Counted from the first letter of the stretch, positions 19,543 to 28,446 are shown. The stretch is 64,000 bases of DNA from Rikenellaceae bacterium (GCA_015059925.1 SUZL01000003.1:80520-144519); one strand, 5' to 3'. The notes: a model not told the origin generated them from the sequence alone. Translations and numbers: made by a program.

Positions 19543-19887
19543 TCAGTTTCCCGCCCTCTTTGTCTTGCTATAACCCGCCGCGAGGAGCAACTCCACAACG
19601 CGGTCGCGGTGGTCGCCCTGAATGATGATCTCGCCATCCTTGGCCGAGCCGCCTACGCCGCATCGGCTCTTGAGCATACGGCCCAGCGTCGAGAGATCCT
19701 CCTCCGTGCCGACGAAGCCCTTGACGAGCGTTACGGTCTTGCCGCCGCGATGCTTGCGATCGATCCACACGCGCAGGGGCTGTTTATCGGCTGGCAGGGT
19801 CGCCTCCTCGGGCTCTGCGGAGGTGGTATATTCAAAATCGGGGTTAGTCGAATAGACCATTCCCAAACGCTCTTTCCAGTCGGTCAT
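19543..19887 (-). CDS. SUI1/eIF1-like translation factor (YciH family)
   Basis: 114 residues. The C-terminal two thirds match the SUI1 domain: WIDRKHRGGKTVTLVKGF, then LSTLGRMLKSRCGVGGSAKDGEIIIQGDHRD. Eukaryotic eIF1 governs start-codon selection; bacterial YciH homologues are thought to act on initiation-complex fidelity, but their role is poorly known. Its 3' end lies 14 bases before the large outer-membrane gene, so they may share a transcript although their functions look unrelated. Confidence 0.9.
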   Translation of the reverse strand: MTDWKERLGMVYSTNPDFEYTTSAEPEEATLPADKQPLRVWIDRKHRGGKTVTLVKGFVGTEEDLSTLGRMLKSRCGVGGSAKDGEIIIQGDHRDRVVELLLAAGYSKTKRAGN

Positions 19888-19999
19888 ATATAATTACAAA
19901 TTAAAAACTTTTCTATAAACAGTTCGGTCGTCTTGATCGTCGAGGCCTACCTTGCGGCCGCTAGTCAATGGTTGGTTTGTTTATAATTACCCTTAATTA

Positions 20000-20031
20000 T
20001 TTGGTGCAAATTTACTATTTTATTATATTTA
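20000..20031 (+). promoter_or_regulatory. Candidate promoter of the DUF4435 gene, nearly leaderless
   Basis: TTTG, 20 bases, then TATATTTA, one base off TAnnTTTG. The predicted start falls a few bases before the ATG at 20041, so the mRNA would be almost leaderless. Confidence 0.45.
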
Positions 20032-20040
20032 CGACAAATT

Positions 20041-21096
20041 ATGAAACGCACAACGATCGAAAAATTGAGAAACGAGGCTGCGCGAGGGTGCAAATGCGAC
20101 TCTGTGGCCACCCTGCCCCTGCCCGTGGATGATGGTCGCCGACGGGTGCAGGTCTTTGTCGAGGGCTACGAGGATGTGGCCTTCTGGCGCTCCATTTTCG
20201 ATCACTTCCAGAACGACTATCTCCGCTTCGAGATCTCGGTGCCCAATCGCGATGACCTGCCCAAGGGCAAGAAGGTGCTGCTCTCGATGATTCCCCGCTC
20301 GGGCGAGGAGTTGCTGTTGTGCGTCGATTCCGATTTCGACTATCTCTTCGAGGATCGTACCGAGACCTCGCGCGAGGTGAACGGAGCGCAATTTATGTTC
20401 CACACCTACACCTACGCAACGGAGAACTACCTCTGCTACGCCCCATCGCTACACAACGTCTGCGTGAAGGCGACCAAGAACGACAGCCACATATTCGATT
20501 TTGTGCAGTTTATGGCCGACTACTCGCGCACGATATATCCCGTATTTCTGTGGTACGCCTACTCGGCGCAACTCTCTCACGAGTCGGTATTTACGCTCGT
20601 CGAATTCAAGAATACGGTGCGATTGGGATTTCTCGAGGTGGAGCGCAACGGTGCCGACACGCTGGCGTGGCTGTGTCGTCAGGTGCAGCGTAAGTTGCAT
20701 CGTCTGGAGAGCGAGCATCCGCAGATGAGGGACGAGATCGAAGGGTTTGCCGAGTATCTGCGCGGGAAGGGTGTTGAGCCCGAGAATACCTATCTTTTTA
20801 TGCACGGCCACACGCTGATGGACAACGTGGTGATGCCGATGCTCAACGCGGTGTGCGACAAGCTCAGGCAGATGTCCGTGGCGAAGATCAACTCCTCGAA
20901 GAAGGAGGGGCTCTCGCTCAAGAATGAGATGAGTAATTATATGAATTCGTTGCGTTCGATTCGCGACGTGCTGCTCGACAATGAGAACTACACGTCGTGT
21001 CCGCTATATGAGAAGCTACGCGAGGATATTCACGACTATCTGAAGCGCACGATCAGTCGTATGATTGAGGAGCGCGAGAGTGTGAATGTAAAATAG
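20041..21096 (+). CDS. DUF4435 protein with TOPRIM-like acidic motifs
   Basis: 351 residues. VFVEGYEDVAFW (38-49) with Glu41 and Asp45, and LLLCVDSDFDY (91-101) with Asp96/Asp98, match the conserved acidic motifs of DUF4435, a family related to TOPRIM and often beside AAA ATPases of the OLD type. No ATPase gene is adjacent here. The C-terminal 100 residues are helical and charged. A nucleic-acid processing role is possible by fold analogy only. No signal peptide. It stands alone, with a terminator after it. Confidence 0.75.
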   Translation: MKRTTIEKLRNEAARGCKCDSVATLPLPVDDGRRRVQVFVEGYEDVAFWRSIFDHFQNDYLRFEISVPNRDDLPKGKKVLLSMIPRSGEELLLCVDSDFDYLFEDRTETSREVNGAQFMFHTYTYATENYLCYAPSLHNVCVKATKNDSHIFDFVQFMADYSRTIYPVFLWYAYSAQLSHESVFTLVEFKNTVRLGFLEVERNGADTLAWLCRQVQRKLHRLESEHPQMRDEIEGFAEYLRGKGVEPENTYLFMHGHTLMDNVVMPMLNAVCDKLRQMSVAKINSSKKEGLSLKNEMSNYMNSLRSIRDVLLDNENYTSCPLYEKLREDIHDYLKRTISRMIEERESVNVK

Positions 21097-21133
21097 CCGC
21101 CCCACAAACCAGCTGGCCCACCCCACAAAAATA

Positions 21134-21165
21134 GCCGCCCCACCGAATGGTGAAGCGGCCTTTCT
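21134..21165 (+). terminator. Hairpin after the DUF4435 gene
   Basis: GCCGC pairs with GCGGC around an inner CACC-GAAT-GGTG stem, followed by a T-rich stretch (CCTTTCTGTTTG). Moderately convincing. Confidence 0.55.
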
Positions 21166-21198
21166 GTTTGCACGGCACCTGCACGGGGCTGGCGCACG

Positions 21199-21600
21199 TT
21201 AATTTATCGACTTACGGTCGGGCGAGATGTGTTCGGGAGCTGCGGCCTCCATTTCGTTCTGCATCGAGACCATATCCACAACCTCCGATGCCACGCGGCA
21301 ATCACCCACCGCAACGGGCATATTCCACGCTATCTGCAGTTTGGTAACCCCATACAACATCGTTGCATATTCGGGCGAGGAGTCATTCTCGGCCAGAATC
21401 ACCACTGCATCCACGTCGGTATATTCGGCGAAGAACTGCGTAGTCATCACCACGTTGAACAGACGCGGCGCGTGGCGCACCAGCACATTCTGTTCCGCAC
21501 AGCCGAGTGCCTTGAGACTCTCCACCGTAGCCGCGAGGTTACGATGCGCAAGGGCCGCCTGCTCGTCCACGATGACGATGCCGATCTTCAGATTATCCAC
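21199..21600 (-). CDS. Lumazine-synthase-like protein lacking the catalytic motif
   Basis: 133 residues from a GTG start at 21600, preceded by GGAGG. The fold resembles RibH (6,7-dimethyl-8-ribityllumazine synthase): KIGIVIVDEQ, then EQNVLVRHAPRLFNVVMTTQFF and VDAVVILAENDSSPEYATMLYGVTK align with the known order of strands. The RGxTPHF motif holding the catalytic His is replaced by ENDSSPEYA, and the C-terminal Arg and GNKG segment are missing. It is therefore probably not a working RibH; it may have taken a structural or binding role. It follows the TPR gene by 12 bases in the same direction. Confidence 0.7.
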   Translation of the reverse strand: MDNLKIGIVIVDEQAALAHRNLAATVESLKALGCAEQNVLVRHAPRLFNVVMTTQFFAEYTDVDAVVILAENDSSPEYATMLYGVTKLQIAWNMPVAVGDCRVASEVVDMVSMQNEMEAAAPEHISPDRKSIN

Positions 21601-21612
21601 GCCTCCGAATGC

Positions 21613-22293
21613 TTACTCGGTGAGGTAACGCTCGGCCTGAGTTGAGTCGTACGATGCGGGGTACTTCTCGACGATGGTCTTGAGCAACTCGTCAGCCTTA
21701 GCCGTATTGCCCAGCGCGCGGTAAGCCAAAGCTGCCTTACGCAGGTACATAGGAGCGGTGAAGTCGTTGTCGCTAACTGCGGCAGCGCTCTCGAACAGCG
21801 ATGCAGCCTTAGCGTTGTCGCCTGCCTCAACAGCGATGTCGCCCTTCAGACCGGCAGCCATAGCGTTGATGATCTGGCCCGGAACGCCCTTCACGTTAGA
21901 GAATGAGTTGATGTAGCTCTCGGCAGCAGCCACGTCGCCCAAACGCAACGAGCAAGCTGCAGCGTACATCTTTGCCAAGTTACCAGCGGGAGTATTGCCG
22001 TACTGCTCAACCACCTGCGCGAAGCCGGGGGCCGAAGCGTCGCCATTGAGTGCCAATGCGAAATCGGCGTTCTGCTGCTCGAAACGATACTGTGCCTCGT
22101 AGAGCATCTCCTGAGCCTTGGTCAAGCGAGGCTCAACGATGAGCTTCTTATAACCGAATACCAATGCCGCCAGAGCAAAGATTGCTACGATAGCGACAAC
22201 TACCATTTTACTGTTCTTCTCGAAGAAATTCTCGGTCTGCGCCTGAGCCGACGCGAGCATCTCCTCCTGGGGTGTCAATACCTCTTTTGCCAT
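21613..22293 (-). CDS. Membrane-anchored TPR-repeat protein
   Basis: 226 residues: a short cytoplasmic N-terminus, one membrane helix (about 30-50, VVVAIVAIFALAALVFGY) and a periplasmic part with Ala-rich helical repeats of TPR type (about 110-220). The architecture resembles YfgM/Tol-Pal-associated TPR proteins. Its likely task is protein-protein contact in the envelope; the partner is unknown. It is transcribed divergently from recF. A minus-strand TACTTTTG -7 element lies at 22337-22344. Confidence 0.85.
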   Translation of the reverse strand: MAKEVLTPQEEMLASAQAQTENFFEKNSKMVVVAIVAIFALAALVFGYKKLIVEPRLTKAQEMLYEAQYRFEQQNADFALALNGDASAPGFAQVVEQYGNTPAGNLAKMYAAACSLRLGDVAAAESYINSFSNVKGVPGQIINAMAAGLKGDIAVEAGDNAKAASLFESAAAVSDNDFTAPMYLRKAALAYRALGNTAKADELLKTIVEKYPASYDSTQAERYLTE

Positions 22294-22455
22294 AGAAATT
22301 ATTGTTTTTTAGTTTTAATCGTTCTGATTCAAAATGCAAAAGTATAATAAAAATTGCAAAAAACGCATAAAGTGCGACGAAAATGTTTTTCAATCGTCGT
22401 AAAAGAGCGTTAAGTCGGCGAAAAATTGTAACTTTGACCAGAAAAACGGAAGCCT

Positions 22456-23544
22456 ATGCGGTTAAAAAAGTTGCTACTCATCAATTTCAAGAATCTCCCC
22501 CAAGCCGAGCTCACGCTCTCGGAGGGCATCAACTGCTTCGTTGGCGACAACGGCGCGGGCAAGACCAATCTACTCGACGCGGTCTATTATCTCTCGATGT
22601 CGAAGTCGGCTTTCACGATGACCGACGGCCAGAGCGTTCACCACGGCGAGGAGTTTTTCGTTACGGAGGGTACCTACCAGAGCGACTCGGGCGCGAGCGA
22701 AGTTGTCAATTGCTCCTTCTCGCGCCGCGGAGGCAAGGTGCTCAAGCGCAACGGCAAGGAGTACGACCGCATAGCCGACCACGTCGGGGCCTTTCCCGTT
22801 GTGATCGTCTCGCCACGCGACACGGAGCTTATCACCGATGCCGCCGAGGAGCGCCGCCGCCATCTAAACGCCATCATCTCGCAGCTCGACCGCCAATACC
22901 TGAACTCGATGATGCGCTACAATGCCGTTCTGGCCGAGCGCAACCGCTTCCTGAAGGGAGGGTCGGACGAGGTGATGTTGCAGATCTACGATATGCAGCT
23001 CGCCGAGCACGGCACGCGCGTGTATGAGGCTCGACAGCAGATTGTTGAGCGACTGCGACCGCTGGTCGAGGAGTACTACCGCACGCTCTCGGATGACCGC
23101 GAGCAGGTGGAGATCAGCTACCGCTCGGAGCTGGAGCAGATGCCCCTTACCGATATATTATTACGCTCGCGCGAGCGCGACATCGTCAATCAGTTCACCA
23201 CATCGGGCGTTCACCGCGACGATCTGATCTTCCGCATCGGAGGCTACCCGCTGCGCAAATATGGCTCGCAGGGGCAGCAGAAGTCGTTCCTCATAGCGCT
23301 CAAACTGGCCGAGTATCGCCTGCTGGCCGAGGCCTCGGGCGAGAAGCCGATATTGTTGCTGGACGATCTGTTCGACAAGCTGGATCTGGGGCGTGTCGAG
23401 AAGCTGCTCTCGCTTGTCGGGGGCGAGGAGTTCGGGCAGATCTGCATCACCGACTGCAATAAATTGCGTCTGGAGACCACGCTCGAGCGTGCGTGCTGCG
23501 ACTATTCACTCTTCACGGTCGAGGGAGGCGACATCAAGAAATGA
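22456..23544 (+). CDS. recF: RecF DNA repair ATPase
   Basis: RecF, with RecO and RecR, loads RecA at single-strand gaps. 362 residues, normal length. The N-terminal motif LLLINFKNLPQAEL is followed by Walker A GDNGAGKTN (30-38); the ABC signature region lies near SQGQQKSF and Walker B is ILLLDDLFDKLD. A -7 element TAACTTTG lies at 22429-22436, only 20 bases before the ATG. Its stop overlaps the start of the DUF721 gene (ATGA). Confidence 0.96.
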   Translation: MRLKKLLLINFKNLPQAELTLSEGINCFVGDNGAGKTNLLDAVYYLSMSKSAFTMTDGQSVHHGEEFFVTEGTYQSDSGASEVVNCSFSRRGGKVLKRNGKEYDRIADHVGAFPVVIVSPRDTELITDAAEERRRHLNAIISQLDRQYLNSMMRYNAVLAERNRFLKGGSDEVMLQIYDMQLAEHGTRVYEARQQIVERLRPLVEEYYRTLSDDREQVEISYRSELEQMPLTDILLRSRERDIVNQFTTSGVHRDDLIFRIGGYPLRKYGSQGQQKSFLIALKLAEYRLLAEASGEKPILLLDDLFDKLDLGRVEKLLSLVGGEEFGQICITDCNKLRLETTLERACCDYSLFTVEGGDIKK

Positions 23545-23831
23545 GACGTACCAAGACGATGCTTATAGGGCAGGTGCTGGACAACTTCTTCTCACAACCG
23601 CACATCGCCGCCAAGATCGCCGAGGGCCGCCTGCCCGACACTTGGCGCGAAGTTGTCGGCCAGAGCGCTGCCGACTGCACCACGCAACTCCGATTGGAGA
23701 ATCATATCCTCTACGCACATATCTCGCGCAGCGCCATCCGCTCCGAGCTCTTCTACCGCCGCGACGCCATCGCCTCGGAGATCAACCGCCTCGCCGGCCT
23801 AAAGCTGGTTAATGCGGTGATAATTAAATAG
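23541..23831 (+). CDS. DUF721 (DciA-like) protein
   Basis: 96 residues from the ATG at 23541, which overlaps the recF stop. LPDTWREVVGQSAADCTTQLRLENHILYAHISRSAIRSEL matches in parts the DUF721 family. In several bacteria DciA, of this family, loads the replicative helicase; the recF-DUF721 pairing is common. An earlier in-frame start (23493) lies inside recF and is less likely. Confidence 0.88.
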   Translation: MRRTKTMLIGQVLDNFFSQPHIAAKIAEGRLPDTWREVVGQSAADCTTQLRLENHILYAHISRSAIRSELFYRRDAIASEINRLAGLKLVNAVIIK

Positions 23832-24036
23832 TATTTCTATTTACACCGCTTCGTACCTGTACGGTCGAGGCGGTGTGATTACTTTAGAATCCTAAATAAC
23901 CATATAGATGGATAGCGTTAGAATTTAGATACAATTTATATTATTGGTATGTATCTGCTAATTGTAGGAGAAAAAGTCTCGAAAATAATTTATATATTTG
24001 TAAAATGATTTACCAAACTAACACCTATATCAAATT

Positions 24037-25392
24037 ATGAAGACACTTAAATCGATCCTCGTCGCGCTGGCGCTGACCGTCGTGGCAGCGGCAAGTGCGC
24101 AGACACTCAAGATGGAGCCTCAGGTGGTAGGCGTAACCACCTACGAAGCCTCTACGGCTATTAACCTCGTGGTTGTCAAGCCCGAAATCAAACTCGACAA
24201 CGTCGATCCCGCGCTGCTCGCCGTAAACACCAACGGCATCGACCGCATCGTAAAGTCGGTATATCCCTCTGACGCTCGCGGTGCGTTCAACCCCGAAGGC
24301 GAGTACCTCGCGCTCGGCCTTGAGAAGGCCTCAGGTCGCGGCCTCGGTCTGTCGAAGGGCGCAGGCGTATGGAAGGAGGAGTACAGCATCAAGGTTGCCC
24401 TGAAGCAGGGCAAGGTGCTCAAGGTGGGCAAGCAGAAGTACACCGCCATCGAGTGCTCAACCGACAAGGCCCTCAAGGATTTCGTCTCTGAGGCCGACTA
24501 CTTCAATAAGGGCACTTTCACCGGCAAGCTAACGGGCAAGCCCGGCGACGTAGAGCTCACCTACGCCTCTTACGAGCCTTGGTCGCTCAAGGGCGATGGC
24601 GTTGCCAACCCGCTGGTAATCTGGCTTCACGGTGGTGGCGAAGGTGGTGTTGATGTCTCTATCACGCTGCTCGGCAACGAGGTTGTTTCGCTCATCCGCC
24701 CCGAGATTCAGTCGCACTTCACTACCGAAGGTGGCGCCAGCGGTGCTTACGTTCTCTCTGTTCAGTGCCCCACAATGTGGATGGGCACCTCGAAGGGCTT
24801 CGGCCACGGCGAGTACCCCTCGCTCTATGCTGACGTGTTGAAGTCTTGCATCGACGAGTTCGTCAGCCAGCACCCCGACGTAGATCCCAACCGCATCTAT
24901 CTTGGCGGCTGCTCGAATGGCGGATATATGACCATCCATATGTTGCTCCGCAACCCGAGATATTTCGCTGCGGCATACCCCACCTGCGAGGCGTATCTGG
25001 ATGCCAACATTTCGGACACCGAGATCAAGTATCTCGCCGAGGAGAACATCTGGTTTGTGCAGTCTTACGACGATACAACCGTTGATCCCAAGACGCACTG
25101 CATACCCACGTTCCAGCGTCTGGTGAAGGCCGGTGCGAAGAATGTGTGGATGTCGATGTTCGAGGATGTGCAGGGTATCGACAACCCCGGCCAGAAACTT
25201 ATGGGCCACTTCTCGTGGTGCTACCTGTTCAACGACGCTGTAACGAAGTCGCAGGAGCAGAGCACGGGCGATGTTAAGCCTAACAACGACGGCGGCGGCA
25301 CGGTCGCACCTCAGGGCCACGCCAACATCTTCGAGTGGATGAACGCTCAGGTCCTCACCGCCCCCGAACCCACCCCGCGTCAGGGCAGATAG
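24037..25392 (+). CDS. Secreted alpha/beta-hydrolase, esterase/PHB-depolymerase-like
   Basis: 451 residues with a signal peptide (1-21, cut after ASA). Residues 22-160 are a beta-rich domain like the Ig-like part of secreted esterases; the rest is an alpha/beta hydrolase. HGGGEGG (198-204) is the oxyanion-hole motif, GGCSNGG gives nucleophile Ser293, Asp345 or Asp346 and His391 are the likely partners. It probably cleaves an ester outside the cytoplasm, perhaps on dietary or host glycans. The substrate is not predictable. TATATTTG at 23993-24000 is a candidate -7 element. A terminator follows. Confidence 0.83.
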   Translation: MKTLKSILVALALTVVAAASAQTLKMEPQVVGVTTYEASTAINLVVVKPEIKLDNVDPALLAVNTNGIDRIVKSVYPSDARGAFNPEGEYLALGLEKASGRGLGLSKGAGVWKEEYSIKVALKQGKVLKVGKQKYTAIECSTDKALKDFVSEADYFNKGTFTGKLTGKPGDVELTYASYEPWSLKGDGVANPLVIWLHGGGEGGVDVSITLLGNEVVSLIRPEIQSHFTTEGGASGAYVLSVQCPTMWMGTSKGFGHGEYPSLYADVLKSCIDEFVSQHPDVDPNRIYLGGCSNGGYMTIHMLLRNPRYFAAAYPTCEAYLDANISDTEIKYLAEENIWFVQSYDDTTVDPKTHCIPTFQRLVKAGAKNVWMSMFEDVQGIDNPGQKLMGHFSWCYLFNDAVTKSQEQSTGDVKPNNDGGGTVAPQGHANIFEWMNAQVLTAPEPTPRQGR

Positions 25393-25426
25393 GATGGGAT
25401 AGCCTAACAAGACGCTCAAAAGATAA

Positions 25427-25462
25427 AAGGTGTTCAGCAGATTGCTGGACACCTTGTTTTTT
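25427..25462 (+). terminator. Intrinsic terminator after the esterase gene
   Basis: AAGGTGT-CAGCA pairs with TGCTG-ACACCTT around a three-base loop, then a run of T. Confidence 0.85.
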
Positions 25463-25534
25463 ATAATGCCTCCCCCCCCTCCCCCTTTTTTTATCTGCCG
25501 AGGCGTAAAAAAATAGGTTTAATGGTCAAAAATT

Positions 25535-25570
25535 AAAAACCCCTCCACAAGTGCTTGTAGAAGGGTTTTT
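25535..25570 (-). terminator. Original terminator of tRNA-Cys, separated from it by island 1
   Basis: AAAACCC.TC.ACAAG pairs with CTTGT.GA.GGGTTTT; leftward it is followed by TTTTTAATTTTTG. It abuts the left att site and would have lain directly after tRNA-Cys before the island inserted. The reading rests on the duplicated tRNA end at 25568-25586. Confidence 0.75.
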
Positions 25571-25586
25571 TGAGGTCCGAAGCGGA
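25568..25586. repeat. Left attachment site of island 1 (attL)
   Basis: TTTTGAGGTCCGAAGCGGA, identical over 19 bases to 37192-37210, which is the 3' end of tRNA-Cys plus its flank. A displaced tRNA end beside a tyrosine integrase gene is the usual mark of site-specific integration. Confidence 0.9.
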
Positions 25587-25703
25587 ACTCTAATAATAAA
25601 CTGTATTAAACTATAATGAATGATGATATTGGTGTATATTAATTAATTACGGATATTGTCTTTGGGCGTTAGTTTATGACAATTCAATAAAATAAACTTT
25701 TTA

Positions 25704-25722
25704 GGGTGCAAATAGGGTGCAA
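25704..25722 (+). repeat. Tandem GGGTGCAA repeats inside the left end of island 1
   Basis: Two copies of GGGTGCAA start 11 bases apart (25704, 25715). The same pair with the same spacing lies inside the right end (37108-37126). The placement fits arm-type integrase binding sites. Confidence 0.75.
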
Positions 25723-25778
25723 AAATTTGGAGGAATGATAACAGATGGCTATCTTTGACAAGAATTAAAAAATGAGTT

Positions 25779-27149
25779 ATGGCCTCCCTGATGTATATGG
25801 TTCGTACGACCAAAACAGATCCGAATGCAAGTGTTAAAGTTAAAATTCGATTTAATGCGTATGTTGGCAAACAAAAGGTATGTGCCTATGCATTGAGTGG
25901 TGTGGTTATTCCCAAAAAGATATGGGATACGGAAAAGAATGCTATCCGCAAAATGTACCTTAAGAAGGATGTGGAGAATGGACTATATGTTGGATATAAT
26001 ATTACGTTGGGTGAGATTGAGGCGTGGATAAATGCCCGATATAACGCTCTCGGGTCTGATGAGGTCATTACTTCTGGGTGGCTGCAAGGTGTGGTCGATG
26101 ACTATTGGGTAAATATTAAACGCAAAGAGGATGCTGAACGAGAAATACAAGAGGCCGAAACGAAAAAAGAGGGTCTCAATGCCTATATTGCTCGATATAT
26201 CGAGGAGATAAGCAACGGCACACGTCTAACTAACAGGGGAACAATATACAAACACGGAACAATAAAATCGGTTAAAGGGTCGATGACACAGTTTGCAGAG
26301 TTTCAACGTGCAAATGGCCTGTCGCTCAATTTCGAGGATATAGATTTGGAGTTTTATCGCCATTATACTGCGTGGCTTACTCACAAAGGTTATACACTAA
26401 ACTCACTTGGCAAGTGCATAAAAGATCTTAAGGTGATTATGACTGCCGCTAAAGATGACGAGTTGACCACTAATGAGGCTTTCAAGGCAAAAAAGTTTAG
26501 AGTTACTCAAGAGGAGGCCGACAACATCTACCTTACAAAAGAGGAACTGGATGCTATTGCGAATGTTGATCTGTCGAAGATGCCACGGGGTTATGAGTTA
26601 GCAAGAGATGTGTTTCTCGCAGGGTGTTGTCTTGCTCAACGAGTTAGCGACTACAACCGACTAACGCCAGATAATATTGTTACGGAGGTGCGAAAGAGCA
26701 TCGGTGAAAATGACGAGATAATCAAGGAGGAGGTAACATATATCGTAATTGACCAGCAAAAGGAGAATGTGCGAGTTCGCATTCCCGCAAATAAAATGAT
26801 GCTCGGTCTGCTTGCAAAGTATAACAATCAGTTGCCATATATATGGGAGCAGAAGATAAATGAGTATATAAAAGTTGTGGCAGAGATGGCTGGCATTACT
26901 GAAGAGGTTCCAATAACCTCGACGAAGGGCGGCGTGAGAAGAACCGAACGTATTAGGAAATGCGATCTTGTAAAGACTCATACAGCTCGTAGAACGGGCG
27001 CTACGTTGATGTATTTGTCGGGAATGGATTTATACGATATTTGCAAGATTACGGGGCATACGAATATTAAAAATTTACGACGATATATTAAAGCCGATGA
27101 ATTGGATGTTGCACACAAGATAACACAGTATGATTATTTCCGAAATTAA
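25779..27149 (+). CDS. int: Tyrosine recombinase/integrase of island 1
   Basis: 456 residues. An arm-binding domain (about 1-90), a SAM-like core-binding domain (about 130-235) and a C-terminal catalytic domain. The catalytic set is complete: Arg288 in AQRVSDY, His401 and Arg404 in HTARR, His427 in GHTN and nucleophile Tyr436 in RRYIK. It lies about 190 bases from attL, reading inward, and should integrate and excise the island at tRNA-Cys. Codon use is AT-rich relative to the flanking chromosome. Confidence 0.95.
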   Translation: MASLMYMVRTTKTDPNASVKVKIRFNAYVGKQKVCAYALSGVVIPKKIWDTEKNAIRKMYLKKDVENGLYVGYNITLGEIEAWINARYNALGSDEVITSGWLQGVVDDYWVNIKRKEDAEREIQEAETKKEGLNAYIARYIEEISNGTRLTNRGTIYKHGTIKSVKGSMTQFAEFQRANGLSLNFEDIDLEFYRHYTAWLTHKGYTLNSLGKCIKDLKVIMTAAKDDELTTNEAFKAKKFRVTQEEADNIYLTKEELDAIANVDLSKMPRGYELARDVFLAGCCLAQRVSDYNRLTPDNIVTEVRKSIGENDEIIKEEVTYIVIDQQKENVRVRIPANKMMLGLLAKYNNQLPYIWEQKINEYIKVVAEMAGITEEVPITSTKGGVRRTERIRKCDLVKTHTARRTGATLMYLSGMDLYDICKITGHTNIKNLRRYIKADELDVAHKITQYDYFRN

Positions 27150-27171
27150 CAAAGAAAATTAAGAAAAAACG

Positions 27172-27179
27172 TATTTTTG
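27172..27179 (+). promoter_or_regulatory. -7 element for the YhcG-type nuclease gene
   Basis: TATTTTTG, a TAnnTTTG match, 43 bases before the ATG at 27223. No clear -33 box. Confidence 0.45.
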
Positions 27180-27222
27180 CATTAAATCCGTTTTTGTGCG
27201 ATATATTATTATTTCTAGAGGG

Positions 27223-28368
27223 ATGAAGACTATGGAGGATAATAAAGTATTGGAGGTTAATTATAATATTGCTGTTCATACGATTAAGAATGCGATATTG
27301 CAGAGTCAGTATCAGGCAATTAAGTTGATCAATAGAGAACAATTAGCATTATATTATGGAATTGGACGCTATATCTCTCAAAACTCTCGTGATGGGTATT
27401 GGGGGACGGGGGCTATAGGATTCATAAGCAAAAGATTGCAATCGGAATTGCCAGGGCTTAGGGGTTTCTCTGAGCGCAATCTTAAGAATATGCGTAAATT
27501 TTACGAAGAGTGGCGGATATTAGATGCTAATTCGGCAGTTGCAACTGCCGAATTGCAGGATGCGAGCGATAAGAATAATCTTGATATAGAAATTCGGCAG
27601 TTGCAACTGCCGAATTTTGAGAACTTCCCCGTTGAGGAGTTTTTTAAGATTGGATTTACTCACCATACGGTGATCCTATCACAAGCAAAGTCGATCGAAG
27701 AGCGATATTTCTATATAAAGTTGTGTGCAAATGAATACCTGAAGGTTGGTGCTATAAAAAAGGTAATTAGCGAAGATCTGTACCACAATCAAGGCTCTAT
27801 GCCCAACAACTTTATGGCGAAAATCCCAGATGCAGAGCTTGCTCGTAGGGCTATTTTGGCGTTCAAAGACGAATATATGTTAGACTTTATAAATGTAGAG
27901 GAACTTGGCGCCAGGGATATCGAGGATGTTGATGAGAGGGTAGTGGAGAATAAAATCATTCAAAACATAAAGAACTTTATAATGGCATTTGGCCGCGACT
28001 TTACCTTTGTCGGTAATCAGTTTAGGGTCGAGGCATTAGGGCATACTCATATCATAGATTTGTTATTCTTTAACCGTGAGTTAGTGTCGTTGGTCGCTAT
28101 TGAACTGAAAACAGGACCGTTCAAGCCATCGTATCTTGGTCAATTAAATATCTACCTTCAGGTACTTGATGATTTTGTTCGCAAACCAAATGAAAATCCA
28201 TCGATTGGCATTGTGTTGTGCAAAAGTGCAGATAAAGCGTATGTGGAATATGCTGTCCGTGATTATGACAAGCCGATGGGTGTCGCGACATTCAAAACCG
28301 CAACAGAGATGCCTGAAAAACTAAGACGGGCTTTGCCGGATATGGAGGAGTTAAAAAAACTATTGTAG
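27223..28368 (+). CDS. YhcG/DUF1016-family PD-(D/E)XK nuclease
   Basis: 381 residues from the ATG at 27223 (AGAGGG upstream; ATG 27232 also possible). The N-terminal half has the helical YhcG domain (YYGIGRYISQNS, FSERNLKNMRKFYEEW). The C-terminal half has the nuclease core, with IDLLFFNRELVSLVAIELK supplying the Asp and the Glu-X-Lys of the PD-(D/E)XK fold, then GQLNIYL. These proteins are found in defence and mobile contexts and are presumed DNA endonucleases. The coding sequence contains two copies of a long palindrome (27529-27617). Confidence 0.9.
   Translation: MKTMEDNKVLEVNYNIAVHTIKNAILQSQYQAIKLINREQLALYYGIGRYISQNSRDGYWGTGAIGFISKRLQSELPGLRGFSERNLKNMRKFYEEWRILDANSAVATAELQDASDKNNLDIEIRQLQLPNFENFPVEEFFKIGFTHHTVILSQAKSIEERYFYIKLCANEYLKVGAIKKVISEDLYHNQGSMPNNFMAKIPDAELARRAILAFKDEYMLDFINVEELGARDIEDVDERVVENKIIQNIKNFIMAFGRDFTFVGNQFRVEALGHTHIIDLLFFNRELVSLVAIELKTGPFKPSYLGQLNIYLQVLDDFVRKPNENPSIGIVLCKSADKAYVEYAVRDYDKPMGVATFKTATEMPEKLRRALPDMEELKKLL
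27529..27617. repeat. Two copies of a 26-bp perfect palindrome inside the nuclease gene
   Basis: Half-site AATTCGGCAGTTG followed by its exact reverse complement lies at 27529-27554 and again at 27591-27616; the second extends to 28 bp (27590-27617). The copies start 62 bases apart, not a multiple of three, so one DNA sequence is read as NSAVATAEL in the first copy and IRQLQLPN in the second. Confidence 0.95.
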
Positions 28369-28408
28369 CAAATAATACCTATATCTCTACTTGAGATTCT
28401 CCTATGCA

Positions 28409-28446
28409 GCACCTCAGCATATTATCGCTGGGGTGCTTACTTTTAT
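28409..28446. terminator. Bidirectional terminator between the nuclease and IS3-like genes
   Basis: GCACCTCAGC pairs with GCTGGGGTGC (one G-T wobble) around eight bases, then TTACTTTTATTTG. It sits between two convergent genes. Confidence 0.75.

Noticed and set aside
23843..23876. Hairpin after the DUF721 gene as a terminator
   Set aside because: ACACCGC pairs with GCGGTGT, but no T run follows, so a terminator is not well supported.
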